From Eutreptiella sp. 'Long Island Sound 2002' (Eukaryota > Euglenozoa > Euglenophyceae > Eutreptiales > Eutreptiaceae), in NCBI GenBank assembly GCA_964036045.1, contig OZ038380.1, forward strand, positions 187,500,298 through 187,564,297: DNA of 64,000 nt. The letters run 5' to 3'. The notes under the pieces were generated by a model. That model saw only the letters and a list, made by a program, of their open reading frames with translations, had not been told where the DNA came from and ran no database searches. Position 1 is the stretch's first letter; the number at the start of each line of letters is the position of its first letter. A program made the position numbers and the translations under genes. This document shows, piece after piece, positions 42,364-52,196 of the stretch.

Positions 42364-43993
42364 ACCCTGGGGTGTGTCGCTACGTCAACGAAGAACGTAG
42401 TGCGGGTAAGTCCCAGAAAAAAATAGAAATGTAGCCTCGATGGGGCGAAATCTGCTTGATCTGACCTGATTTGGGCTGAATTGGCACTGAATCAGGGTGG
42501 ATGAACCTGAAATGAGACAGAATGAGAAGTGACGAACAGTCCTCCGTGCAGTAAAACATTAGGTCAAGGGCTAAAAAGCATGTAAACGTATCGAGAATCG
42601 ATACCAAACCATGCATTGGTTGAGAATGAGGTAGATTATTGGTGGATTGAGTGGGGGGATCAAGAATTGGAGTGACATCTCAGCGCTCTGGCACAGTTTC
42701 GCTGTCGCGGGCACGCTACGGTGTCCTCGCCGAACTCTACATCGTGTTATTCCCGCTTTTCTCGTTCTGACAAGTGCAGCTTGTGCTTCAGATTTGGCGC
42801 ATCTGGTGGATGATCACAAGATTCAGCAAAATTGAGGTTCAATTGGAGCAGAGATTAAGGGGATGAAGCAATCACAGAGAGATAAAACAAATACAAATGT
42901 AGTCTACAGACTCTAAATGCACAGAAGATCATAAGCGTCAACGAAGTTAGGCAAAGCCGTCGACAGATCTTCGAGGAATGAGACGAGATGACAAGGAAAT
43001 CAATCTAAATTGTCCTAATGTCAGCAATTTCCCTAAGATGAAGGTGAAATGAAGCGGAATGTGTACAACTGAAACTACCAACACCTTCGATTAGACTAAA
43101 GTTAATATATATTGTCGTTTATTCAGCTCAATTGTGCTTTCCGGCACGTTGGTTCGCGAGCATCTAACAGATTCTATGAAAATGTGGATCATGTGATGAT
43201 GCATCATGATGGGACATGCTGGCCCTGGATCCTTGGCATGTAACGCGCCGAAGGTTCGCTGAAGGCGCTTTACTGACAGTATATAACTGAGAGACACCGA
43301 ATTTACAGTGGCGGTGGTGTCAATCGACTTGGACAAGGCCAATCTTTCGATGGAGTCCCACAAGACACTTGAATTCACCATTTTCGACAGTTTCAGGTCG
43401 GATTGAGCTCACATTGGCGTGTGCCAAAAATACAACGAAACTTACGGACTTCAGAGGTTGCTGTTAGAAGTCCCTAGAGCTCCTATCTGAAGATTGTCTG
43501 AACAATTGACGTCTGGGTTTTGTACAACAGTGGCAGAATGATGGACAAACCTGAGAAATTCAAGGTAAATTTGAGGATCCTGGATCTGAATCTGGACTTT
43601 GCCGTCAGCATCACAGCAAATGAAGGTAAGATCTGAGTTCCTGGCGTCGCATCTGGTGCAGCCAGTACTACAGGGGATACCTGTAGGGGTGAATGTCGCT
43701 GGCCAGCGTTTTGATTATGTACATTTGCTTCCATCTGCACGAGTAGCCAAATTCCAAAGATGCACAGACCAACAGAGACAAGATTACCCCGAATCTGCCT
43801 GAATTAAGCCTGAGTTTGGTTTTTTCTGAACACGGCAGCACACTCCGTCAGCGTATCTACGCCTTGTCTGCCGAAGGGAGACCAAAGAAAAGTTGATTGA
43901 CGTCAAATTATCAAACATTCGCAGTTCTCCACATCATGACATAAACAGAAAGAATGAACAGTGGATTGAGCAGAATGTGGTAGGATGGCTTCC
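42364..43993 (-). other. Non-coding 3' region of element 2
   Basis: About 1.6 kb between the pol stop and the polypurine tract. No frame has domain content. It could carry packaging or export signals; nothing specific is visible. Confidence 0.6.
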
Positions 43994-46750
43994 TCAATTC
44001 GGCCAAGCACGAATACATGTGACCACCAACCTGTCTGGCCTGGCCCTCGTACGGCTTGGGCGCTGCAAATCAGCGGCCGAACTTGAAGCTTGGTCCTCAT
44101 TTGGCTCCTGGGCTGGCCTGACCGCAGGAGGGGGGATCGACGGATCAGCCCTGGAATGTGGCTGCTGAGGGCCGTAAAAGGCTGGATCTCGATTCACCAC
44201 AGGTCCTTTTCCGTCGCTCTCCACTTGTCTGTCTGGTTTCGACAAACAATCTGTCAGGAGTACTCCAATTTCGGGGTGCTTCTTGAGGAAGTCGATGAAC
44301 CCCTTGGTGTACCCATGGACAAAAGATTGGGCTGGTTCCCAGTTGTTGTGACTGGAATCAAAGCCCCTCCACTCACACAGAAATTCCCATTCGCCCTTGG
44401 CGTCACGTCTTGCTTCAACAATCCTCTTGAGTTCGTACTTCCCCCCTTCGATGACCCGATCAGACAAGTGTTTCGCAGTCCAAAAAAGGGGTTTAACTCG
44501 ATCCTTGGGGGAGGGGATCTCTCTCTTGAGGCGATCGCCCGAAACGTCAATTTCCCTGCTGACATCCACACGGATCCTCCACCTGTTCTCACCCAGACGC
44601 GCTGTAACAGCGAATGGCCCCTCCCACAAGGGAAGAAGCTTGTCATCTCCGTCCAGGGTGGTTTCGGATTTTCGAAGCCAAACTCGATCATCGACTTCAA
44701 AATTGTGGGGGTTTTTTCGGCCTTGATTCTGGACCCAAAGCCAGTCAGCTTGATGCTTCTCGATTAATTTCGACACAGTTTTATCTGCTCGTTGGACTTC
44801 GTCCAAAAACAGCGAAGCATCTTTACAGGGGCGAGGATTATTCAACGGCATGTTCCACCAACACTTCTTTCGTCCAAAGACAATTTCATTTGGAGAAAGG
44901 CCATGATACAAAGGCGTGTTGTGGTACCGGCGAAGCAATGCGAAGAGAACTTCCATCCAATGGAAATCCTTTTCACTCGCGAGCTCCTTACGAAGCATAT
45001 TAATAATTGAGCGGCCGGCTCTTTCGCCAGGCAGCGCTCGATGCGAGTGGATTTCACATCGGAGGTGGTGGATTCCAAGGCGAGCACACAATTCTCTCCA
45101 CCATTCGGAGGTGTACTCTTTGCCTGAATCCGTGACCACCTCGGATGGGACGTCCCAGCCTCCCATCCAGGTCTGCGCGCACCACTTGGCGGCAGCCTTG
45201 CCAGTCATCGACTCAATGTTGCAAGGCAACACTTGAATGTAGCCGGAATGACGGCACTGAATAAGGAGCACACCATTGACTTTTTTATTAGTCCAATGGC
45301 ACTCTTCGTCATCGAGTTCACCGAGATAGAAGAAATCACTGGTGACTCTGTTAAAGAGGCGCTCCGGAATAGGATGAGGCCTCAGATGGCGGTGCTTCTT
45401 CGCGCTGGGGGGCGTCGAGACAGCACATTGGGCGCATCCGGCGGCTACTTTCATGCAGTGAGTATATAGCCGTGAGCCAAACAACCTATGTTTAATCATC
45501 GACCACAGTCGACGGCCATGTGCGTGGGGGGACTCCCATTTGTGCCACCAGTTTAACACTCGGGGGGCTAGGGCGTCTGGCACACACAATTTACCCTCCA
45601 TCCACAGCTTCCCCCCATCCAACGAGTACTCAGGAAAAATCCCATCCTTGTGAGCATCTTTGGATTTGAGATTTCCAAAGACCTCTTCAAACATGGGATC
45701 CTGCACATAATCGGACGTCCAGTCACGGATGATCAGGGAATCTTTAGGCAGGGGTGGAGTTTTGGCCGGATCTCGACGCTTAATGCCTTGGATCAACCGA
45801 AATCGACTTACTTGTCGGGTATAGTCAAACCGTTTCACACTCCCTGAGGAGGGATCGGTGACTTTTTCCACGACTTTCAGTGTTTTGGTGCAGATCTCAT
45901 GGGCATGCGCCGGATCTGAGATGGCCGTGATGTCGTGACACGGCAATGCGTGCTGTTTAACAGCGCACTGCATGCATGCACGTCGAATGAGTTTCTTTTC
46001 TTCCTGATCCCATTCAATGATTACATGGCGGTCCTGCTCCGTACCATGGATGTTGGTACTTTGCAGCCCCTCTGAGGCGGGGTAAGCCCATCGGCTCAGA
46101 GCATCCGCTACCGTGTTATGTTTACCAGGCAAATACGACACATGGAGGTCAAACAGACTGAGAAATTCGTGCCATCTGGCCCGTCGGCCAGCTGGGCTCG
46201 CGACAGTATCAATGTGTTCAGTGGCCCAATACTCCAGAGATCGATGATCCGTCAGGACCTCGACTCGATTGGTGCCAACCCACGATTGGTACTTCTTTAA
46301 AGCACAGATGATGGCGTAGGTTTCTTGCTCACGTGGCGACCATTGCATTTGGCGTGGGGCTAGCTTCCGAGACCAAAATGCAAGAGGGTAATGATCGCCG
46401 GTGGCTTCATCAACCTGTTCAAGGACAGCTCCGATCGCGTACCTAGAAGCGTCGGTTCTAATGTAGAAGGGTCGGTCAAATTGGGGCACATGCAACGTGG
46501 CGACTTCGCAGAGGGCCGCCTTCAAGTGATGGAAGGCCTCCTCGCACTCGTCAGTCCACTTGACACGAACCTTTGAACCTGCCTCGCCCGCATCTCTCCC
46601 TACCTTCAATAATTCAGTGAGGGGGGCAGCAAATTTGGCATAATTCGGCACAAAAGTGTGGTAAAAATTGCAACAACCCAGGAATCCTCTCAGGGCGCTT
46701 CCACTTCTGAATAGCGACAAGCTTCCCTGGACTGGGTCGTCGGGTGCCAT
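43994..46750 (-). CDS. Pol, C-terminal part: RNase H, integrase, chromodomain (element 2)
   Basis: Homology begins at about residue 20 (LRGFLGCCNFYHTFVPNYAKF, the RT connection), just after a frameshift relative to the ORF at 46614-49031. The upstream Met is fortuitous. RNase H motifs are RTDASRYAIGAVL, REQETYAI, VLTDHRSLEYW and NTVADALSRW. Integrase has an N-terminal finger (HKWESPHAH ... GCAQC) and the triad in VTSDFF, VVTDSGKEYTS and PGERAGRSI. Next is a GPF motif (LWEGPFAVTARLGENRWRI) and a clear chromodomain (YELKRIVEARRDAKGEWEFL ... WRGFDSSHNNWEP). The tail is Pro/Ser-rich. As in element 1 the chromodomain is expected to bind modified histones and steer insertion into heterochromatin, in keeping with its place in a satellite. 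Confidence 0.92.
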   Translation of the reverse strand: MAPDDPVQGSLSLFRSGSALRGFLGCCNFYHTFVPNYAKFAAPLTELLKVGRDAGEAGSKVRVKWTDECEEAFHHLKAALCEVATLHVPQFDRPFYIRTDASRYAIGAVLEQVDEATGDHYPLAFWSRKLAPRQMQWSPREQETYAIICALKKYQSWVGTNRVEVLTDHRSLEYWATEHIDTVASPAGRRARWHEFLSLFDLHVSYLPGKHNTVADALSRWAYPASEGLQSTNIHGTEQDRHVIIEWDQEEKKLIRRACMQCAVKQHALPCHDITAISDPAHAHEICTKTLKVVEKVTDPSSGSVKRFDYTRQVSRFRLIQGIKRRDPAKTPPLPKDSLIIRDWTSDYVQDPMFEEVFGNLKSKDAHKDGIFPEYSLDGGKLWMEGKLCVPDALAPRVLNWWHKWESPHAHGRRLWSMIKHRLFGSRLYTHCMKVAAGCAQCAVSTPPSAKKHRHLRPHPIPERLFNRVTSDFFYLGELDDEECHWTNKKVNGVLLIQCRHSGYIQVLPCNIESMTGKAAAKWCAQTWMGGWDVPSEVVTDSGKEYTSEWWRELCARLGIHHLRCEIHSHRALPGERAGRSIINMLRKELASEKDFHWMEVLFALLRRYHNTPLYHGLSPNEIVFGRKKCWWNMPLNNPRPCKDASLFLDEVQRADKTVSKLIEKHQADWLWVQNQGRKNPHNFEVDDRVWLRKSETTLDGDDKLLPLWEGPFAVTARLGENRWRIRVDVSREIDVSGDRLKREIPSPKDRVKPLFWTAKHLSDRVIEGGKYELKRIVEARRDAKGEWEFLCEWRGFDSSHNNWEPAQSFVHGYTKGFIDFLKKHPEIGVLLTDCLSKPDRQVESDGKGPVVNRDPAFYGPQQPHSRADPSIPPPAVRPAQEPNEDQASSSAADLQRPSRTRARPDRLVVTCIRAWPN

Positions 46751-49031
46751 TCTCTAGGAGAGAACCACAAAATTCGACTGATTTTAAAAATAATTTTCCC
46801 TTCTTTGGCCCACAAATCAACTGATTGGCGTCAAGAATGTCCAAAACTTGGTTCAGCTGCTTCTCATGTAGGGCCACCAGCTCGGCTTCGGTCAGTCCCT
46901 CCCCTTCCGTCGCGATGATTATGTCATCTATGTACACACTCACGAAGGCACGAAGCTCAGGATGGGTTGTGAACAGCACATCCTCCATCATTCTTTGAAA
47001 AAATGAAGGGGCGTTCTTCAGGCCCATGGGCATGACCGTCCATTGGACTGGGCCACATGGCGTGCACATACAGGTAAGAGGTCTGCTGTCCTTCCTCAAC
47101 GGCATTTGGTGAAAGCCGTGACGGAGATCCAGCACAGAGAACAAACGACCTCTTGCCCTCTTGGCGATTTCCTCCTCAATGAGGGGCAGGGGGTGTGAAT
47201 CTGCCTTGGTTTCGGCGTTGAGATTGCGAAAATCAACCACCATTCGCCAACCATCAATAGTGTTCTGGTCTGCAGGCGGTGGCTTCGGGACTGTGAAGGG
47301 TGAGCAGCACCATTCGCTGGTCATACAACCCTCAAGCCAACCAAATTCCCTGAGATTTCTCTCAATGATTTTTCTGAGAATCTCATGTTTGTGTCCATGA
47401 TTTTCATAAGGGCGCTGTTTTTTTGCCTTGTACCCTTCACGAAGCTCGATGAAGGCTTCACCGAACTGTCCACGGACAGGGGGGTCTTTGATCAACTTCC
47501 CTGAAAGGGTTGTGTCCTTCCGTTCCTCAAAAATCTTTTCTCTTGACTTGGAACACAATTCGGTGTCCACCTGATCGCCAGGAATTACTGTCGAAAAAAC
47601 TTTGGCGACTTCTTCGGCTCTGGCAGGAAGAATCTTCTTACGGATGTCCCTAAACAGGTCCGTATCAACTGCCTCTTGAAGATAGGTGGGTCGTGTGTCG
47701 AAATCCCAGAGATTCTCTTCGTGATCCAGCTCCTCGAAAGGATCCATGAAAGCTTCCACAGGGGGTTTTTCATAAAAAACTCTGAATTTGCGGCGCGAAT
47801 TGGAATTTTTCTTCGCCCGTGCACTGAAGATTCTTTTCGATGTCGATCGTATTGGGGAAGAGGGAGACGAGGCGGATCCATTGGACGTTGGATCACCTTG
47901 GGTATCTGACGGACAAAAATCAGAAAAAATAGATTCATCATCAGTACCACGCTCAACCTCAGATTCAGACCCAACACAAGAATCAGTACCAGAATCAGCA
48001 GAATTAGAGTCAGAAAGCTTTCCATCCACCAGGAATGCGAGCGAACTCCAGGACCGCTGTGGCAGGGGACCTGTGTCGTCCCTGGCATACAGCTTAATCT
48101 TCCTGGGAAGTTCGATGCAATCTACACAAATGTCCTGTAATTCCTGAAACCAAGGCTTGTCGTCCCACAAGGGCACAACTAAAATTGCCTGGGTTTTATC
48201 TTCCTTGATCTTGTGGATGACCTGCTGGATTAAGTGAAACGGAGGATTAATCCACAACTTCTTGTCCCATTTGTGGGTCCAAGCGTCGCTAAAGTGCTTA
48301 TCAAAGCGCTTGTTCATACGGTTAGCAAAGGCATCATACTGTGGCCAAAAGGAATGGTGTTCATGAAAATATTCACAAATTGCATCGCGCCATTTGTCGA
48401 CAACTCTGTAGGATGAAGAGTGCCAGCGCGAAGGGCGTCGTGGCTGGGAGTCCCTACGAAGACATTCTAACTCTTGGGAGTAATCGGCACTCCCATTCAC
48501 CTCTGCAATGGTGACATCTTCACCAAATTTTGGTGTCACGTTTTGCTTCAAAAATTCTTCTGCACTTTTAAACCCTGCGTGCAAAAAACGAAATTCAGGA
48601 CGTTCCAAGGGACCTGACTCCAGCAAAAAACAACGACGATGACCTACGGGCGCTACCCTGTTCTTGCGAAGCCAAGGATGGCCCAAATAAAGGTCATACT
48701 TTATGTCGGCACGATAGAAGTAGTCATCCTTAAGGACAACTTCTTCCACATTTTGCTCTTCCCAAAGGTCTTGAGCGACCAAATGGGTTGATATATAACA
48801 ACCGCGTTGCCCACCTGCGAGAGAATGTCCAGAAACTCCCTCGAGGGTAACAGGATGAGGCGATTCAAACACGCAGTCGTCGGGTAAGAATGAATTGGAT
48901 TGGAGATTTACCTCTGATCCATTGTCACACAAACAAGTGGCGAGGTGGAAATTTCCCTTGCAATCAGAGACCCACAGCTTTGTGACAAACTGACGGGCCC
49001 TGTGCTTGGACTGTACACCAACCTCGTCCAC
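46614..49031 (-). CDS. Pol, N-terminal part: protease, Dam-like domain, RT (element 2)
   Basis: The frame stays open up to the gag stop at 49161-49163; the GTG at 49031 is only the first alternative start and no ATG lies near. Protease has CDNGSEVNLQS (Asn where Asp-Thr/Ser-Gly is usual) and YDLYLGHPWL. Residues ~212-337 have DAFANRMN, INPPF and ILVVPLWDDKPWF, a Dam/DIRS-type methyltransferase-like pattern. An acidic Ser-rich linker follows. RT shows WRMVVDFRNLN, FSVLDLRHGFHQ (A), MPMGLKNAPSFFQRMM (B), VYIDDIII (C, ~46920-46940) and VEFCG (E). After KWKRP the conserved sequence continues in the next frame, so a small indel at about 46692-46696 breaks pol. The last ~20 residues are out-of-frame. 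Confidence 0.92.
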   Translation of the reverse strand: MDEVGVQSKHRARQFVTKLWVSDCKGNFHLATCLCDNGSEVNLQSNSFLPDDCVFESPHPVTLEGVSGHSLAGGQRGCYISTHLVAQDLWEEQNVEEVVLKDDYFYRADIKYDLYLGHPWLRKNRVAPVGHRRCFLLESGPLERPEFRFLHAGFKSAEEFLKQNVTPKFGEDVTIAEVNGSADYSQELECLRRDSQPRRPSRWHSSSYRVVDKWRDAICEYFHEHHSFWPQYDAFANRMNKRFDKHFSDAWTHKWDKKLWINPPFHLIQQVIHKIKEDKTQAILVVPLWDDKPWFQELQDICVDCIELPRKIKLYARDDTGPLPQRSWSSLAFLVDGKLSDSNSADSGTDSCVGSESEVERGTDDESIFSDFCPSDTQGDPTSNGSASSPSSPIRSTSKRIFSARAKKNSNSRRKFRVFYEKPPVEAFMDPFEELDHEENLWDFDTRPTYLQEAVDTDLFRDIRKKILPARAEEVAKVFSTVIPGDQVDTELCSKSREKIFEERKDTTLSGKLIKDPPVRGQFGEAFIELREGYKAKKQRPYENHGHKHEILRKIIERNLREFGWLEGCMTSEWCCSPFTVPKPPPADQNTIDGWRMVVDFRNLNAETKADSHPLPLIEEEIAKRARGRLFSVLDLRHGFHQMPLRKDSRPLTCMCTPCGPVQWTVMPMGLKNAPSFFQRMMEDVLFTTHPELRAFVSVYIDDIIIATEGEGLTEAELVALHEKQLNQVLDILDANQLICGPKKGKLFLKSVEFCGSLLENGTRRPSPGKLVAIQKWKRPERIPGLLQFLPHFCAELCQICCPPH

Positions 49032-49125
49032 TACAACAGAAGGATCCGCTGCCGGATCCAGGGGAGAGGAGACAAGCGACCCTACATCAAGTAATGGTCG
49101 ATCTGGAATCTGGGGATCATGCCTG

Positions 49126-49163
49126 AAATCGCCTGGGGAGGGGCGATTTTCGTGGCTCCCCTA
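49126..49163 (-). promoter_or_regulatory. Gag-pol junction: UAG with downstream hairpin (possible readthrough signal)
   Basis: Gag stops at TAG (49161-49163) and pol follows in the same frame with no other stop. Eleven bases after the TAG a perfect 8-bp stem starts: AAATCGCC (49142-49149) pairs with GGCGATTT (49126-49133) around an 8-nt loop. The loop contains CTCCCC, complementary to the GGGGAG formed by the last base of the stop and the five after it. A UAG-G context and a 3' structure are the arrangement used for gag-pol readthrough in murine leukaemia virus. Function here is inference. Confidence 0.5.
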
Positions 49164-52100
49164 GGCGTTCTGACCTCCAGCGGCTGCGTTAACATTGTGT
49201 AAACAGCCTGATTCGTCAATCCACTCATCTTGGAACGGATCATCTGCTGGATTCAGGGCATTTTCGACATAATCTCGATCCGCATCGGACACCTGATCTG
49301 CACCTGAGACCTGATCCACACGATGGTTGCCCTTTCCACGTCCACGGCCACGACCGCCGGATGATGGACCACCACCGTCGCCACGCCCTCTGCCCTTACC
49401 AGAGAAGGGGGTTCCCGAAGGATTTCCCTTACCTTTACCCTGTGATCCTGGAGCATTTCCTTTGTTTGTACCGGATTGAGGGGTTTGGCCTGGATTTCGA
49501 TTTCCGCCTCCGGCGTTGACATTGGGACTTGTCTGGCCGTTTGGCTGCCCACCGGAACCTGATGGAGTCCGATTTCCTTTGCCTTGGGACCCGCCAGGGC
49601 CTCCAGTATTTTTGTTTCCACCGGAGGGGGTCGGATTACCCTTTCCCCCCTTTGCACCATGCACCTGTCTGTCATTCCTGTCTGAATTCTGCGAATTACT
49701 GACATTTTCACCAATCACCTTGTGATCGTAAGCAGACCATCGGTGATTAGCAGTAGAATGCGTCTTAGCTCGGTTCGTAGAACCTAAAAGAAGGCAGATG
49801 CTACAATGATCCTGAACATTCCGGGTGTCATTCACCTTTTTGTTGCCCTTTTGGGCCCCATTTTGGGTGTTTTGCTGGGTATTCCTGTTTCCCCCAAGAC
49901 CCTCATGGAAATTTTGATTGGCGGCATCAGCGAGCCGCTCAACCTCTTCCCACAGTCCCTGCGGAGTGAACGAAAACACCCAGTTCCTGGCCTTCAGGCG
50001 ATGGCCGTGGAAACTTACTCCCCTGTTGAGGACTTGGACAAACAAGTCCCGATCCTCGTGTTCATTAAATTTGATTTTCCACGTGTTTTCAGTGAATTTC
50101 ACCTTGGTAAACGACGTGGGGGAGCACTTTTGAAGTGCCTCCCTGACTGTAAACCTGTTGGCCGAGGCGTCGAAGCCATCGACTTCCCCCCACCAGGTCT
50201 TGACCTTTTCTTCGGACTGTTTATTCCGAAGGGTGGCGGCGGTTTCTGAGGGGATCTTGTCAAAAATCAGATTTTTCAGCTCGGCACTAGAAAATTTTTC
50301 GCCTGAATGTTCAGATTCTTCTACGAGATTCCAGAAGCGCTGTCTCTTGTCTTGCACTTCGTGCAAGATTAATCGCGAGAACGAAGGGAAATTCTTCAAC
50401 ATCTGGTGGTAATGGTCCTCTGGCAGCCGGGATCCACGTACCTCCAACTGTTCCCACACCTCATCAAAGGTAAGGGGGGAACTTGAATCCTCACGATCAC
50501 TCCAGGTCCTGAGCCAAGTGTTGGCCGGCGCTCCCTCAAGACAGTCCAAGAGGGCCATCAGGAACTGATCATCCTGGAGCTTTTGAGTCTTAACCCACAA
50601 TTTAAATTCCCGTTGGAACTGAGGCCAACGTCTGGGGTTCCCATTATACTTCGGTTGCTTGGCAACCTGACGAAGTCGCAATGAAGTGGGATTTAGAAGT
50701 GAATCCAGCCCAACACCGGCCGTAATGGCAGACACCTTGGCGGCATCATTAGCCACACCAGCTCCGGCGAGGGTCTGGGCGAGCAACATCTGGGCTATTG
50801 CATTGGAATCAACAGCAGGAAGGGTAGTACGGGAGGCAGTTCGTTTGGCATTCTGAGCCTCATTCCTAGCCTTCGCCGATCTACTCTGAGATCGAGAGAT
50901 TGTAACCCTTTCCTTTAGCTTAGTCCTGCTGATCCTTGCGTCGGTGGTCTTAGAGTCCACCGAAGGAGCAATCGAAAAAATTTCTGTCGCCTCCTCCGAC
51001 GGTTCTGTTGTTTGTTCCACCGATGATGCGCCCTCAGACCTCATGTGGGTCTTGAAAAGATCTTTAATTCCCAGCGTCTGAATGATGAGTTGCATTTGAT
51101 CTTTGAGCAATTGGAGCTCAGTATCTCGCTGTAATCTGCAAGAGCAGTCGGCAGGACAGTACATACCGTGTCCTGAAGGGCCTGAGCAGGCTGTCGGACC
51201 GCTAATCTCAGTGGTTCGCAGCCAGGAGTCCACTTGGGGAGCTCCTTCAGTCCTAATTTCCAGGCTTGCCTGCCTAGCTGCCTCTAAAATTCCTTCCTCA
51301 ACCGCGGCGGCTAGATCGTCGCGGATGGAAACAGAGGGATGAGGGGCGGAGGGCCCGGCAACAGGTGCCTTGGTCTTCTCCTTCGGGAAGGGACTTGCCT
51401 CCCAGATCTGCAAAAAAATGGCAAAAGATTCATCTTCTTGAGAACACCACCACATCCTGGTATTAATTTCTTCTTGAAGAAGGAAAAAATATTCAAATAA
51501 AAAATCAGAGGCGATTCTTTCTTGTCCTATCAGCTTAGACGTGGCTAATAGACAAAGGGCCTCAAGCGCCTCAAGGTTACGGGTCACTTCGGAAGACAAA
51601 TGGTTGTCCCATTGTGTCCATGAGGCTGGTCGATTATAGGTAGGTACCTCACCTGGACCACCCATCTCAATGTCGTCAATGTCGGCGTCGATGGTCTCAA
51701 AATGTGGACATTGGTAAGGAGTATTGGTACCTGCCAGGTCCGTAAGCTCCACCGGAGCGTTGCCATTAGCGTAGGCTGGGAGATTCCAGCTACTTGATGG
51801 CCAATTTCGACTGGGATCTTGATTGTAATCTGGGCCTCCACAGCTGCTGATTTGTGCCCTTCTTGGGCAATTTGGGCTTGCGCAAGGCATTCCTCTCAAG
51901 GCCTCGTTCGCACAGCACCACGGCAGCGTAATCGTTACGTCTCCGGAGGTGGCGGAGTCTACGGGGCCGTACTGGGGAGCTAGCTGTGGTTGGGACACCA
52001 AAGGAACAACATTCAGGTAGCCTCTGCTACCATGAAAGTGCTGCCCTGGGTCGTTGTGGGTGCCGGAGGGCTCGGGGCCGGCAAGACCAGTGGGGCAGGC

Positions 52101-52196
52101 ACGCGAGGAGTCTCCCTGGATGTTGTTATTGGGGGTAGAACCGGATACTCGGACACCAACAGAGGCGAGAGCAGCGACAACAGAAGCAAGGTCCAT
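49161..52196 (-). CDS. Gag, element 2
   Basis: 1011 residues from an ATG at 52196 that lies inside the 5' LTR. The first ~55 codons are LTR and the next few are the primer-binding site. The next Met is ~70 residues further, so the LTR start is preferred. A Cys-rich stretch near the N-terminus (CCANEALRGMPCASPNCPRR) is followed by a mid-protein capsid-like region (PKYNGNPRRWPQFQREFKLW, then ANTWLRTW). Later comes an RRM-like stretch (KIKFNEHEDRDLFVQVLNRG), a CCHH-type finger (CSICLLLGSTNRAKTHSTANH) where a CCHC knuckle is usual, and a Gly/Asn/Lys-rich nucleic-acid-binding tail. It packages the RNA. It ends in TAG in frame with pol. Confidence 0.88.
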   Translation of the reverse strand: MDLASVVAALASVGVRVSGSTPNNNIQGDSSRACPTGLAGPEPSGTHNDPGQHFHGSRGYLNVVPLVSQPQLAPQYGPVDSATSGDVTITLPWCCANEALRGMPCASPNCPRRAQISSCGGPDYNQDPSRNWPSSSWNLPAYANGNAPVELTDLAGTNTPYQCPHFETIDADIDDIEMGGPGEVPTYNRPASWTQWDNHLSSEVTRNLEALEALCLLATSKLIGQERIASDFLFEYFFLLQEEINTRMWWCSQEDESFAIFLQIWEASPFPKEKTKAPVAGPSAPHPSVSIRDDLAAAVEEGILEAARQASLEIRTEGAPQVDSWLRTTEISGPTACSGPSGHGMYCPADCSCRLQRDTELQLLKDQMQLIIQTLGIKDLFKTHMRSEGASSVEQTTEPSEEATEIFSIAPSVDSKTTDARISRTKLKERVTISRSQSRSAKARNEAQNAKRTASRTTLPAVDSNAIAQMLLAQTLAGAGVANDAAKVSAITAGVGLDSLLNPTSLRLRQVAKQPKYNGNPRRWPQFQREFKLWVKTQKLQDDQFLMALLDCLEGAPANTWLRTWSDREDSSSPLTFDEVWEQLEVRGSRLPEDHYHQMLKNFPSFSRLILHEVQDKRQRFWNLVEESEHSGEKFSSAELKNLIFDKIPSETAATLRNKQSEEKVKTWWGEVDGFDASANRFTVREALQKCSPTSFTKVKFTENTWKIKFNEHEDRDLFVQVLNRGVSFHGHRLKARNWVFSFTPQGLWEEVERLADAANQNFHEGLGGNRNTQQNTQNGAQKGNKKVNDTRNVQDHCSICLLLGSTNRAKTHSTANHRWSAYDHKVIGENVSNSQNSDRNDRQVHGAKGGKGNPTPSGGNKNTGGPGGSQGKGNRTPSGSGGQPNGQTSPNVNAGGGNRNPGQTPQSGTNKGNAPGSQGKGKGNPSGTPFSGKGRGRGDGGGPSSGGRGRGRGKGNHRVDQVSGADQVSDADRDYVENALNPADDPFQDEWIDESGCLHNVNAAAGGQNA
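52021..52032 (-). other. Primer-binding site of element 2 (initiator tRNA-Met type)
   Basis: Directly next to the LTR, the minus strand reads TGGTAGCAGAGG. This is the complement of the CCUCUGCUACCA end of animal-type initiator tRNA-Met, 12 of 12 bases. The site is also translated as part of gag. Confidence 0.8.
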
